Part shown: in pieces, positions 47,534-57,661 of the stretch
Layout: each line of letters opens with the position of its first letter
How positions within the stretch are numbered: the stretch's first letter is position 1
DNA from: Pleurotus djamor
Taxonomy: Eukaryota; Basidiomycota; Agaricomycetes; Agaricales; Pleurotaceae
Length of the DNA stretch: 64,000 nucleotides
NCBI GenBank assembly: GCA_029747585.1
Contig: JAPEVF010000151.1
Coordinates: 25,046-89,045 of the forward strand
Direction: 5' to 3'
Translations under genes and position numbers: made by a program
The notes under the pieces: generated by a model
Database searches by the model: none
What the model saw: the letters and a program-made list of their open reading frames with translations, nothing else
What the model was told of the DNA's origin: nothing

Positions 47534-48883
47534 ATGGGCAGAGTCACTTCACATTACACGCCTACGAAAGGGGACGGAGTTCACAAGCGATGGCACCACG
47601 ACCTTCACCCTTCCATCCACACGGTGACCTCCGGAAACGCACTTCCCAAGCTCCTTACCTCCTTGATCCACCCAACTCACGCTACCCTTCACAATGCAGA
47701 ACACGACACAAGATTTCAGTGGACATCACGGAGTCATAGGAAAAATCGATATGTGCAAACAGGTCCACGGTCGCCTCAAGACAGACATGCCCCTATGATA
47801 TGGCACGGTTTGTTGCACATGCTACGGATAGAATATTGGAACATCAGCTGGTGGGTTGCCATAGTTGAGTGGTTTGCTGTCACATCGCCATCCCTCGACC
47901 AGATACTGATTTTTTCCTCCGTTGATTATGCATGTCTTTGCAGAGCTACACAATAGGAAGTATCATCTGGGTAGTAAACGGATTCTTCGTCTTTCTACCT
48001 GAGGTGATACCAAATACGACAGAGTCTACTGCTGGATCGGGGTGGACTGCCTTCGTTGGTGCGACCGTTTTCGAGTTTGGCTCTCTTCTAGGGGTCCTGG
48101 AAGCTTGGAATCGAGATGACACGACTCACCATGGGTGGGAAACCGTTCAGGAGAAGCAAAGGTCTGCGAACCGCTGCTATCGTGACTCCGACTCCAACTA
48201 CCTCGAAAATGAAGCGAGCCCACTTCCGCCTCCAAGCAGGCCGCTGAATCGATGGAAGTGGTTCTCAACGCAGCGGAAATACTGGCACGAACTCGGCTTC
48301 TTGGCTGCTGCTGTGCAATTCGTGGCAGCAACCATTTTCTGGATAAGTGGGTGAGCACATCGAGCACTATCTCTCCGTCACCACTATTCTCATGTTATCA
48401 CAACATAGGTTTACTTCGATCCCAAGTATTCACGTTTCCATTGATAACAAAGAACTACTGGATGGTGTCTTTTGGACACCTCAGGTAGTTGGGGGAGCCG
48501 GGTTCATCCTGTCATCGTAGGCTCGATCTCTTCTGATCCATCGATGACCATCTACCTATTCATGGACATACTTGATAGGTTCCTCACCGTTATTGAAACT
48601 CAGAAGAAATGGTACGTTCCGGCCCCTTTCAGCATTGGCTGGCAAGTCGGCTGTATGTTTTCATCTTCCTTCATTGCCCTTAATTTGTTCTCTCACAGTT
48701 CCCTTTCTAGCTTGGAACTTCATTGGTTCCGTCGGCTTCACTCTTTGTGGTGCTCTTGGATTCGCCGCGAATGTATCGTCGCGCGCGATGTATCAGAGTA
48801 GCCTGAGTACCTTTTGGGGCGGATGGGCTTTTCTCATTGGCAGTGTATTCCAGTGGTACGAGAGCGTCAACAGCCTTTCGTGA
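47534..48883 (+). CDS. Fungal integral membrane protein (uncharacterised family)
   Basis: ATG at 47534 opens MGRVTSHYTPTKGDGVHKRW, then ALPKLLTSLIHPTHATLHNA, the conserved N-terminus of a widespread fungal membrane-protein family. Exons then give helices NISWWVAISYTIGSIIWVVN, WTAFVGATVFEFGSLLGVLE, YWHELGFLAAAVQFVAATIF and GVFWTPQVVGGAGFILSS. They continue with ETQKKWY, WNFIGSVGFTLCGALGFAA and SSLSTFWGGWAFLIGSVFQW, ending YESVNSLS with TGA at 48881-48883. At least six membrane segments are predicted. The joins use GTTGAG, GTGAGC and similar donors. The biochemical role of the family is unknown. The exon between about 47730 and 47830 is the least certain part. Confidence 0.72.
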
Positions 48884-49487
48884 AAGGATATCCTGGTTTC
48901 GAATCGGAAATGACATACTTGTCGAGGTTTTCCTTTGAATCTCATGTCTCTGGTCCACTCGCCTCGCCTCGCAAAAGTTGAGAATCCGCGGCCATACAAG
49001 GTTTAGTAGGGAGGAGGGTGGATTGTGTTACAGCGCCTGCGTAAGTATAGGATGAATGCTTTACACGAGTTTGTTGGTCAATCAAACCCACCAAGACCAC
49101 ACAACTTCGCTGTCTAGGTTGACCCGTATGTCCTGAATAGCGTTGGGCTCTGGGTAGAAACGAGACCAACCAGTGGGGATCCGGCTCTCAGTAATGACCC
49201 CCATGCTTTCAAGTCACCGCCCATGTATGTATGGTTGTGGTGATCAAGGCAGTTATTGTGGGTACACTTCGCCGTGCAGTGTGGCTAATGTGACAAAGAG
49301 AACAGAACGCAAACCCAGCACAACAGCCCAGAGCTCAGGACCAAAGCATCCGTACGGAATCGAAGTATCTTCTTGCTTCATATACTGCCCTGCACATTCC
49401 CACCTTCCCCGTTGCTGATACTCGCTCTCATCCCATACCCTCTACTAATCCCAAGGATTTACAACATACGAGCCAACAGAACTTGTC

Positions 49488-50875
49488 ATGAATACACGTA
49501 ACGCTTCTCGCGGCGTCCCAGCATTTTTGACGAAACTTTTCGAGCAAGCTGCCTATAGCTCGCCGTTCTCTGCGTGCATTGATTGATTTTACATCTCTAG
49601 TATCACCAGCGACCAAGCCAACCATGAGCTTATTCGGTGGTCAGATGATGGAAAATCATTCATAGGTACGAGTAACCGTCACCCTCATGTGAAAGCTCTC
49701 ATGCTGTCCTTACCGTGCTCGTCTTAGTCTTTGACGCAGAACAATTTGCCAAGGTTATCCTCGGGCGTTGGTTCAAGCATAGAAATTTCGGCACCTTTCT
49801 ACGCCAGCTCCACAATTACGGCTTCCACAAGGTTCCCAGCGTTCACCGAGAGCATCATCAGAATTTTCCGGCGGACGAAAAATGTTTCATCCATGCGCTC
49901 TTTCAACGCGACCATCCTCATTTACTGTGCCTCATTCGGGGTAAGCGAAGGCCTCACGTACAATCGAGAGGTCTAGCCAAAACGTCCGGACGTTCGTCTT
50001 TGGTTAGGAGAAGCATGGAGCATCCGACCAATGTTGATAGCCAAGTGATTCACGGCGCGAACGGCAACTCCCTCATGGCGGCGGTCCAACAAGTCCTGCA
50101 AGATACTACGCATACCCAATGGCTCGTAGAGACCCGACAGTTATCCTTAGACCATCTTTCGGACTTCCTCAACACAGTTACTCATCATCTGAGAAGCGTA
50201 TCGCAGCCTTTTGGCATCGATGTCCCGGTAGAAAGAAATACCTATCAAGCCAATATCCAATCAGTGCAACATACTGAACGCCGGGGTGTTCTCAATTCCG
50301 GTGGCTTTGATTCCGAGTCAATGCCTGCTCTCTCATCTCCACTGTCTTCGAGCCCGGCCATCGTGGCTTCTAGAAACTCACCACTTATACCACCATCTGT
50401 CATGGTGGAGTATCTTCCTTCCAGTCTCCCAAAAAACCTCGTGCCTATAGAAAGAAACCCCTCTTCGCCTGATCAACCCTCCTCCGCTATCCTTTCGTCC
50501 CCCACAAACTCCCCCTCGGATACCTTCTCCCCAATGCAGGGCATCTATGTCCATCCCGTTACGCCGGACTTTTACTTCCAGCCTCCGAGCCATCAACATG
50601 AAACCTGCTGGCGAGATGATCAATCCGTCTTCCCGGCTTCGCAAGCGAGCTTTATCTTCCATAGGGATAACACCGCTACCCCCGAGCCCTCCAGCTCGTA
50701 CGCCATCTCGAATGCTCCGCCGTTTGAGGCTCAAGGCGAGCACGTCGAAAGGTACATCGAAGACAATCACACTGCTGTCCCTGTCGCGCTATGGGCTCTG
50801 GACTCGGTTCCCTCAATTCCAGAGACCGAATGGGAAGGTGAGTTGAGCAGCAATGCAGCCATGCCGATTAACTAA
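49488..50875 (+). CDS. Heat-shock-factor-type transcription factor
   Basis: Three exons (49488-49543, 49601-49665, 49728-50875) give 422 residues. The HSF DNA-binding domain occupies about residues 12-105: PAFLTKLFD, ITSDQANHELIRWSDDGKSF, VFDAEQFAKVILGRWF, and the recognition-helix text FGTFLRQLHNYGFHKV. It then runs more divergently through DHPHLLCLIRGKRR. A possible coiled region (QWLVETRQLSLDHLSDFLN) follows, then a long Ser/Pro-rich, probably disordered activation-type region. The first intron uses GC rather than GT at its donor (GA|GCAAGC). Without removing it the frame stops within the domain. HSF-type factors bind nGAAn arrays and act in stress or morphogenesis; this one is shorter than canonical Hsf1. 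Confidence 0.82.
49544..49600 (+). other. GC-AG intron inside the HSF DNA-binding domain
   Basis: 57 bases starting GCAAGC and ending CTCTAG. Removal joins GA to T, giving Asp, and restores KLFD-ITSDQ in phase. Retention leads to a stop at TGA within the intron. Confidence 0.7.
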
Positions 50876-51600
50876 TAGAAGTCCTTCAGATATACAGCAC
50901 ATCTGAAAGCAACTTCTCGATGCAGCCATTACTTACCTAACACCATACCCCAGATTTTGGTGCGGCAGGGATATGCCTTCTCGTTCCTCGTTTTCTTACA
51001 CGGTTGGACTTTGAGGCGAGGGTGGGTGTCTACTGGTGTGATCATGTTATCTAGTCGGGCCTGGTGCCCATAGCTTCGTGGTTCTGCAGAACTTGCCTAG
51101 AACATGTGCCTTTGTACCTCTTGGTGTTATGTATGGCAAATTCTGAATCAGTAATCTACCCGCTACACGGAAACGAGCTAAGTCATACTTTCCCGGAACT
51201 TGGAAACTGCAACGTTCTGAACTGTCCCTCGGTTAGGTGTTCAACAGGGGAATTAATGGATATGAGGCGGCGGTAATCCATTAATCATGATTTTGGTCTC
51301 AGTCACAAGTGATATAGCTAGAATGGACTAAGAAATGACGTCTCTGGGCATGTCCAAGTTCTATCCCAGCTTCCATCTCCTCTGGCGAGAATAGGGGGAT
51401 CGCGGACAGGGGGTGACGTCTGCGTCGTTCATCAAGTGCTCACGTAGTGGGACCAACTACTCAGTATCCGCAGTGCTCAATGCTCATTCAATGCAAACGC
51501 GCCGTTCCTGAGCGCCGCTACTGCGGAGTTTCTCATAACTTGTTAGTATGGGCCATCGCGGGGCGTGGCATGTACGGGTCCGTGGTCTTTGTTGATGTGT
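50876..51600. other. 3' flank of the HSF gene
   Basis: Between the HSF stop and the first tandem unit. No gene or repeat is recognised, only short frames without splice support. Confidence 0.4.
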
Positions 51601-51639
51601 TAGCTGTAGAGGTCTGATACATATGGTTAGTCAATTATG

Positions 51640-53480
51640 ACCCTTTGCAAAGCGAAAGAAACGGAGAGAAATAAACGAACTTTAATTTGTGACCAGACCC
51701 CGGTTAAAGCTTCGATCTCGGATATCTCCTCAGCGACAGCAAGGTTCGTTTAGTCCTTCGGGAATCCTGTTCGTGACATGTTGACGCTGCTTTTGCGCAT
51801 GAGAGACCGATGCCGAAGTCGAAGTCCGGAGTAGTGTTCTCCAGGGTGCGAGGTAGTGCCGGATGGAGGCCGTTTAAATCAATGCCTACGGTGTTGATTT
51901 GTCGTTGATGGGTCAGATTTGGGTGGCTGGAAGATGCAGTAAGTTAATATATGTCTTTGAAAGGAACGAAACTGAGACAAACGCATCGAGTTCGATTTTC
52001 TCCAAAACCGGCCAAATCGTCGAAGTCAAATTTGAGTCAAATATCTCCGCAACAACTCAATGGTTTGTTCAGCCCTTATACTATCCTATTCGTGACAGTC
52101 TAATGATGGTCTAGCGCACATGCGATCAACGCCGAAGTCGAAATTCCGAAGGGGGTGTTTCGGGGTACGAGGAGCAGGGAGTATGGAACGAAGTCGTTCG
52201 ATTGAATGGCGGCAGCTTCGATGGCTTGGCTGTGGGTGTCTAATAGGTATGGTAAGCTGATTATAGCACTTGAGAAGCGATAGGAATGGAAAGAAACACA
52301 CTGTCATTGAGTTTCCCCCGAACCGACCAAAACTTCGGCCTCAGATACTCCTTCAAGAACTGAATGGTACGTCAATTGCTTCTAGGGTTGTTTTTGTGTG
52401 GTGTTAATACTGCTCCAGGGCGTACGATATCGCCGTCGAAGGCGAGGATTCAAGTTGTATGCTTGGTAGTACCAGGAAGAGGGAGGCTGGCCGGAAACCT
52501 TCAGAACCACCTCAGTCATCTATCACAGAGCAGCGAAGCATTCCAACAAAGACCAGTAAGTTATTCCCATCCTTCGCAGACGCAGAAATCTGAAGGAAGA
52601 CTCACCGCGATCAACTTCCTCCATAGCCGGCCCTACCTACCACCTCAAATAACTCCCCAACGGCTTATTGGTTCGTCTTCATATTATGAGATGTTCCATT
52701 CGTACTGATTATCGTCGTCTAGCGCGTATTTTCGGCGCTTGAATCGTCGATTTCGGAAGTGGTGGTTCCGTGGGTACCAGCGGGATGGGTATGGCAGAAT
52801 GGAGTCGGAGGGCTCTGGTACCGCCGGCTATGTATGCCCAAAGGATATNAAAAAGTGAATTATGACATTTTTAGAGTGATCAAGGGAGACGAAAACTTAC
52901 TGCTCTCGTTTTTTTCCACAGCCGACTAACCAACCACCTCAAATATCTTGCCCGAAACGGCACCGTTCGTATTTGTTTTTTGAGGTGATTGTTTGTGTGT
53001 GTACGTAGCGTTTACTTAACGGCTGTACTTGACCATTGGCCCATAGTTTTCAAGAGTTGGGTTCCAGGGAGAACGAGGGAGAAGGGGGGAGAAGGCTGTG
53101 GGGTGCGGGGACGACCCTGTAGCGCGGGGAAGCGAGCCAAGAGTTATCGCAGCTTGCTTAGATATAGTCTGTGATATGCGTGAGTTTTCGAGCGAGAAAG
53201 ACACGGACTTGTGAGGACGCACCATGTCCCGTTTTTCGTGGGCTCCAAACTCAAGTACTCACCCCCAAACTCATCCCATCCCCTTTGGAACTCTGCCAAG
53301 ACCGTTCCGTAGCCCATATTGACCGCTCGCGCGAATTGTAGCTGGCCAATGTCGTGCAATTTGAAGTCGTGCAATTGGAAAGATAGTGGTAAGAGACAAG
53401 GCGTGTGGGAGCCAAAACGAAACGAGCAAGCACCTTTGGGCACATATTGACCGCTTCGAGAAAAAAATAGAGATAGATGG
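51640..53480. repeat. Five to six diverged tandem copies of a ~300-base unit
   Basis: Related anchors recur at about 51652, 51958, 52278, 52574, 52875 and 53190, spaced 296-320 bases apart; each is a purine-rich stretch like GAAAGAAACGGAGA. A second anchor (GCCGAAGTCGAA and variants) recurs at about 51811, 52131, 52428 and 52735. A third (CCGACCAACCACCTCAAAT-like) lies between them. On the minus strand each unit contains an exon-like piece (for example YLRPKFWSVRGKLND and VPYSLLLVPRNTPFGISTSA) next to a donor-like sequence. Some copies carry stops in that frame. They may be decayed repeated exons of a minus-strand gene or a tandemly duplicated non-coding unit. An N lies at 52849. Confidence 0.6.
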
Positions 53481-53675
53481 TTCTCACAGTCAGTAAATTA
53501 TTCCCACAATCAATGGTGACAACTCCGAGGCGATGATCAGGTACGTTAATGACATCACTAGGCAAGAAGAAGAATTCATAAAATTAATTAATATACACAT
53601 TGACAGGTGGCGATGTGATGGCACTTAAGAAAAGCGCCCGTGCAAGCCCGGAGGCGTAAGAAACGGGCCTTCATT

Positions 53676-55572
53676 TCATTCCGGACCCGTAATCTGAGGA
53701 AAAGGCAGTCGGTGCTCCTGTGCTTACCGTCTTGTCGTCACTAGTGGTGCGCCAAGCACTAGATTTGAACGCCCGGAAGGTAGTTTCACGAGTAGACCCT
53801 GTATGTTGAACAGGTGTTAAAGCGACATTTGAGGGGGGGGGCGGGAAAAGGTTTACTTAGTGTGAACTTCCCTACGCTTGAGGAGAACACGGTTAGGTTG
53901 TTGATCGGGATGTTGTCGGCGGGCAGATATTCCTGAGCACGCGTGGTATTAACTTCAGTGGAGCATTCACGGAGAAAGAGACAATATACTCACTCGGACA
54001 ATCCAATGTTTCCACCCTTCTCTATTTACCTCCTCATAGACGCCAGGGTTCCACCAGGCATCCGAGTTGAAGTTCGGATCTACGTAATTGTCCTAAACAA
54101 AAGCTTTCCTCAGTGTCTAACATAGCATAGGTGGGACAGTGTGGACTCACATAGTAATCTTTGTAATTGACATCGTAGTCGACACCGGATGAATCTTGAC
54201 GTGGGTTCTGCTGGAAGCGGTCCAGAGTGAAGCTGTTCATGTACTTCGCAGTGAATGTGTAATGAGAGTTGCCGCCGTTGTTAAACATTTGCATGTCTTG
54301 CTGATAATCTATGGAATCTAGACCCGGAGGAGTCAGTTTCATGACGAGGGCATTCAGAATATAAAATGGGTGCATACAATTGTTCTTCTTGTCGCTTGAG
54401 GAGTCCAGTCCCCTTGGCTGGTAGGCACGTGTGCTCATCGCAGAGTCACCGTGCACACCCGTTCTGTTGAAATCAATGAAGTAGTAGCCACAGTAGCCGC
54501 TAGTGGGTCCGAGGAAGCGCGGGGGACCATTTCTGGCGCGTGCCATGGTGCCACGGTCGATGGCGACAGTATAAACAACTCCTCCTTCACGGGTGAAATC
54601 CGAAGAGCTCTTCCCCCTACAGTCGGTACCTGTTGCATATGAATAGTAGTCGGTGTACCAGCTAAAATCATAGCGCTGTATCAAGGAGGAGTCGGTGGTC
54701 TCTACGCCAAATGTCCCGTCGCGTCGCCATGCTAGCCATGTAATGGAGATACTAGTAGAGTGATCCAAGGTTCCTCTAAGGTTGTAATGAGCACCGTTAT
54801 GTATAGTTAGAGACCGTACAGTCGCAGCATGAGACCTACTTCTTGAACCCAATAACGCCGCTTGGTGGTTCCATGTTTGATAAGAAGCCTCGCTCCGCGT
54901 TGGACGCGCTAATCGCACGAGAAATCGCTTTGACGGCTTCCTCGAGCACATCTCCGCGGGAACGTTCGATCTTGAAAGGGCGCCTTCCGTGCGGATGTCA
55001 TCCTTTCTCGGTATGGGACGACAGCTCTTTAGGTGGCTTGTCCATTACCTCGCTCACGGCATCTTCGATTTCACTTTCGTTGATATCATTATTGGGGGCT
55101 ACATGGACCACACCATTCACACTAGTAGGGCAAGGACTAGAATCAGCATTAAATGAATGGCGAAGGAAAGTTTACGAACACATAAATCAACAACGGTAAC
55201 TCGTCGCTGAGTTCGAGAGTCGGAATGTCGATAGGTGTTTGCGTAGCCTTGTGAATGGTCTCCAACAGCGTGTGTTCGGGCTTGAATAAGGCCAAGGCCG
55301 TCCCTGAGTGTAAGAGTGCATTGACGTCACTCTCCGAAAGGACGTGCCCACGACCAGCGAGGACCAGGACGTTTGAATGTCGTTTTCTTGCCTTTGAAAA
55401 TGGATGGCGATCAGGGCTTGTCCTTGACTGCGATGACCAGACACTAGGCACTCACATGCACGATCGAATCGCAATGATGGACTTCGAAGCTTAGAGTTGT
55501 TCCGAGCGGTCCCTTGAATTCATCTGAATGAGGCCCAACGAGGGAGATGCAGTGTTTCTTGCAATCGGCCAT
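53676..55572 (-). CDS. Unrecognised protein rich in Tyr, Asn and Asp
   Basis: ATG at 55572 (MADCKKHCISLVGPHSDEFK) opens a chain of exons that mostly join in phase. It continues HSNVLVLAGRGHVLSESDVN, LDIPTLELSDELPLLIYVF (approximate), IERSRGDVLEEAVKAISRAI, GTLDHSTSISITWLAWRRDG, SGYCGYYFIDFNRTGVHG, HYTFTAKYMNSFTLDRFQQN, DYYDNYVDPNFNSDAWWNPG and FRAFKSSAWRTTSDDKT, to TGA at 53676. An intron from GTAATG near 55055 must be removed to bypass a TGA. The donor near 53861 reads CACTAAGT where CACGTAAGT would be expected, so one base may be missing or the site mutated. No signal peptide or known domain is recognised, and no function is proposed. Confidence 0.55.
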
Positions 55573-56109
55573 GGTAGATGTGGATGAGGTTTGCAGTGGA
55601 GTTGTTCTATGCACGACAGTAAGCTTCTTTTGTTCTTCAGAAAACCAACGACGCTCACCTTATAAGCGTGAGGAGCAACTCCACTACTCGCTTCAAGATG
55701 TCGGTGCTTAGTAGTTAGCGCGGTCAGCAGACACGGCAGAACATTAGAATGGACCCCAGACCTTGGAATGGATATTTCATGACAGAAACCCCGTACCCCA
55801 GAGTCCGAGTTGACAATGACTCTGAGTGGGAAGTCGATGATGAAGCGAAGACTGCGTATCGGGAAAACAATGGCTCCGGGGACGAGGGACGGTTGTTAGC
55901 AGCAAATAATTACTCCTCAGTGCCACAGTGGCTCCAAAGAATCGAAGGGTGCTTCCAAAACTTGGTCCGAGCTATCTGTCTTTGGTCTTAATATGGAGGT
56001 AATATTCAAGCTGACGAGGCAATGACGAGGGGGAACTACAAAGGAAGAAGTAAACAGTATACACGAGAACAAGATAATATACTCTATAATTTTGGTGGAT
56101 ATGGTGAAA

Positions 56110-57661
56110 TCAAAGGTGTGCTTGGATGAACGAGTTTCTGGTGGAGTATGGGATCTCGGCTTCCAGTTCTTCGAGTAGACCCAGGACATCAGCAGCGCAG
56201 CCAAAGGACAAAGTAAAGCCGGAACTAGAAGACAAGACAGGATGCCCAGTTATGGGTTGTGCTAACAATCATGCAATGTATGACTCACCCTCCTTGTCCA
56301 TAAGAATGAATGATGTGGCTGATCGTACCGTCCGCCTTCACCCGATCCTCTCGTTCTACCCGGACGTTGGCCTCTCTGAATGGACGAAGGCCTTGGACGA
56401 ATGGATCCGGGTCAAGCTCAGCATTCTCCAGCCCTGGAACAAAGTCGTTGCATCGTTCGCGCATGCGTACAATTTCCGGGCTGTTGATGGTCAAGTCAAG
56501 GCCATATACATGGGGCTGGACGAGACCTGAAGCAATGTCAGCGAGACAGCTTGTAAGGTGAATAATCGACGTACCTCCCAAGATGAGGGTTCTATCATTC
56601 CTGGGGACGATGAAAACGATGTCTTCGGCATCGGCACCATGAGTATCATCGTGCGAGACGCAAAGGGCTTCTTCGACTTTGGGGAACTTAGTGCCATCAT
56701 TGATGACGCGAACTAGAGCTCCACGAAGGGGGACAACGGTCTTATCTCCCGCCGTCTCTGCAGCACTAAGGCCAGTACAATTGATCAAGGCAATCGCACC
56801 ATATTTCGCAAGCAGCTTGTCTTCCTGTGCAAGCAAGTCGCCCGAAACTTTGGCCGTGATGAAACGGGCACCCTTCTTAGCAACTGTGTGCTTCAACCAT
56901 GCCATGTAGTGATCGGTGTCGATGACGGGAGCAAGGTGGCGGTACGAGTCGACAACACCGGCCTTTTGGTTGACAGCATGTTGAGTCACCAAAGTAGGAT
57001 CATGTTTGAATCCCAAGATCTGTGAGAGAGATCGCCAACAAATCAGACACGGAACAACTAATCAAAGGAAGAACGGTGACTTACCTCGGTCTGAGCCTCG
57101 ATCTCGTACATCTTCTCCAGTTGGCCAGGCATGGCATTCAAACTCTGTTCGAAGAAGAAATTTGCAGCGCGCATCCTGACACCGTGTTCCTCGACGGGCA
57201 CCGTATTCATCAACTTGCTCAAGGCTCTGTACGAAGTCATGCACCAGCGCTTGGAGTTGTCGAGGGAGATCAAATTGGTGTGCTTTCCGCAAACCGCGGG
57301 AGGCCACTCCCATCTGTCCATGGCACGATGGTCATTAGCTATGGTTCGTGTTAGGAAACTGGTAGACGTACAGAGCACCGGCGATTTGAGAAGTCAGGCG
57401 GTCGCTTAGGGATGCCCACTTCTCGGATATAACGGTGACATCGTAGCCGGCATCGAGCAGTGCCCAAGTAGTCTGTTGAATGAAACGATGTCAGTAGTGA
57501 ACCCATAGAATCATAGTGACGAAGCGTACAGTAAGACCAGTGACACCACCTCCAACAACAACGACGCGCTTGACAGGAGGGAACTTGGTAGCAAGGTTGT
57601 TGCCTTGGTTGAGGATCAACTCGTCTCCGACACGAGTGAGGTAGAGCTCAGATGAGGACAT
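56110..57661 (-). CDS. D-amino-acid oxidase (FAD-dependent)
   Basis: Exons splice cleanly into about 370 residues. The N-terminal FAD dinucleotide fold reads RVVVVGGGVTGLTTAWALLD, then DVTVISEKW. SQIAGALWEWPPAVCG is the conserved second block of the DAO family, created by removing a GTACGT-CAG intron. The substrate and flavin region reads RALVRVINDGTKFP (approximate), FIVPRNDRTLILGG, LVQPHVYGLDLTINSPEI, GLRPFREANVRVERE (with the substrate-carboxylate arginine position) and YGQGGSGFTLSFGCAADV. The enzyme deaminates neutral D-amino acids to keto acids with H2O2. The C-terminus after splicing is SFIQAHL, and AHL resembles a peroxisomal targeting signal of the PTS1 type. The start MSSSELYL was chosen at the usual distance from GxGxxG; an upstream in-frame ATG at 57742 would add a leader. 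Confidence 0.86.

Noticed and set aside
54980..55060. In-frame TGA in the gene at 53676-55572 suggesting a pseudogene
   Set aside because: An 80-base GTAATG...TTCAAG intron removes it in phase, giving AVSE-IERSRGD.
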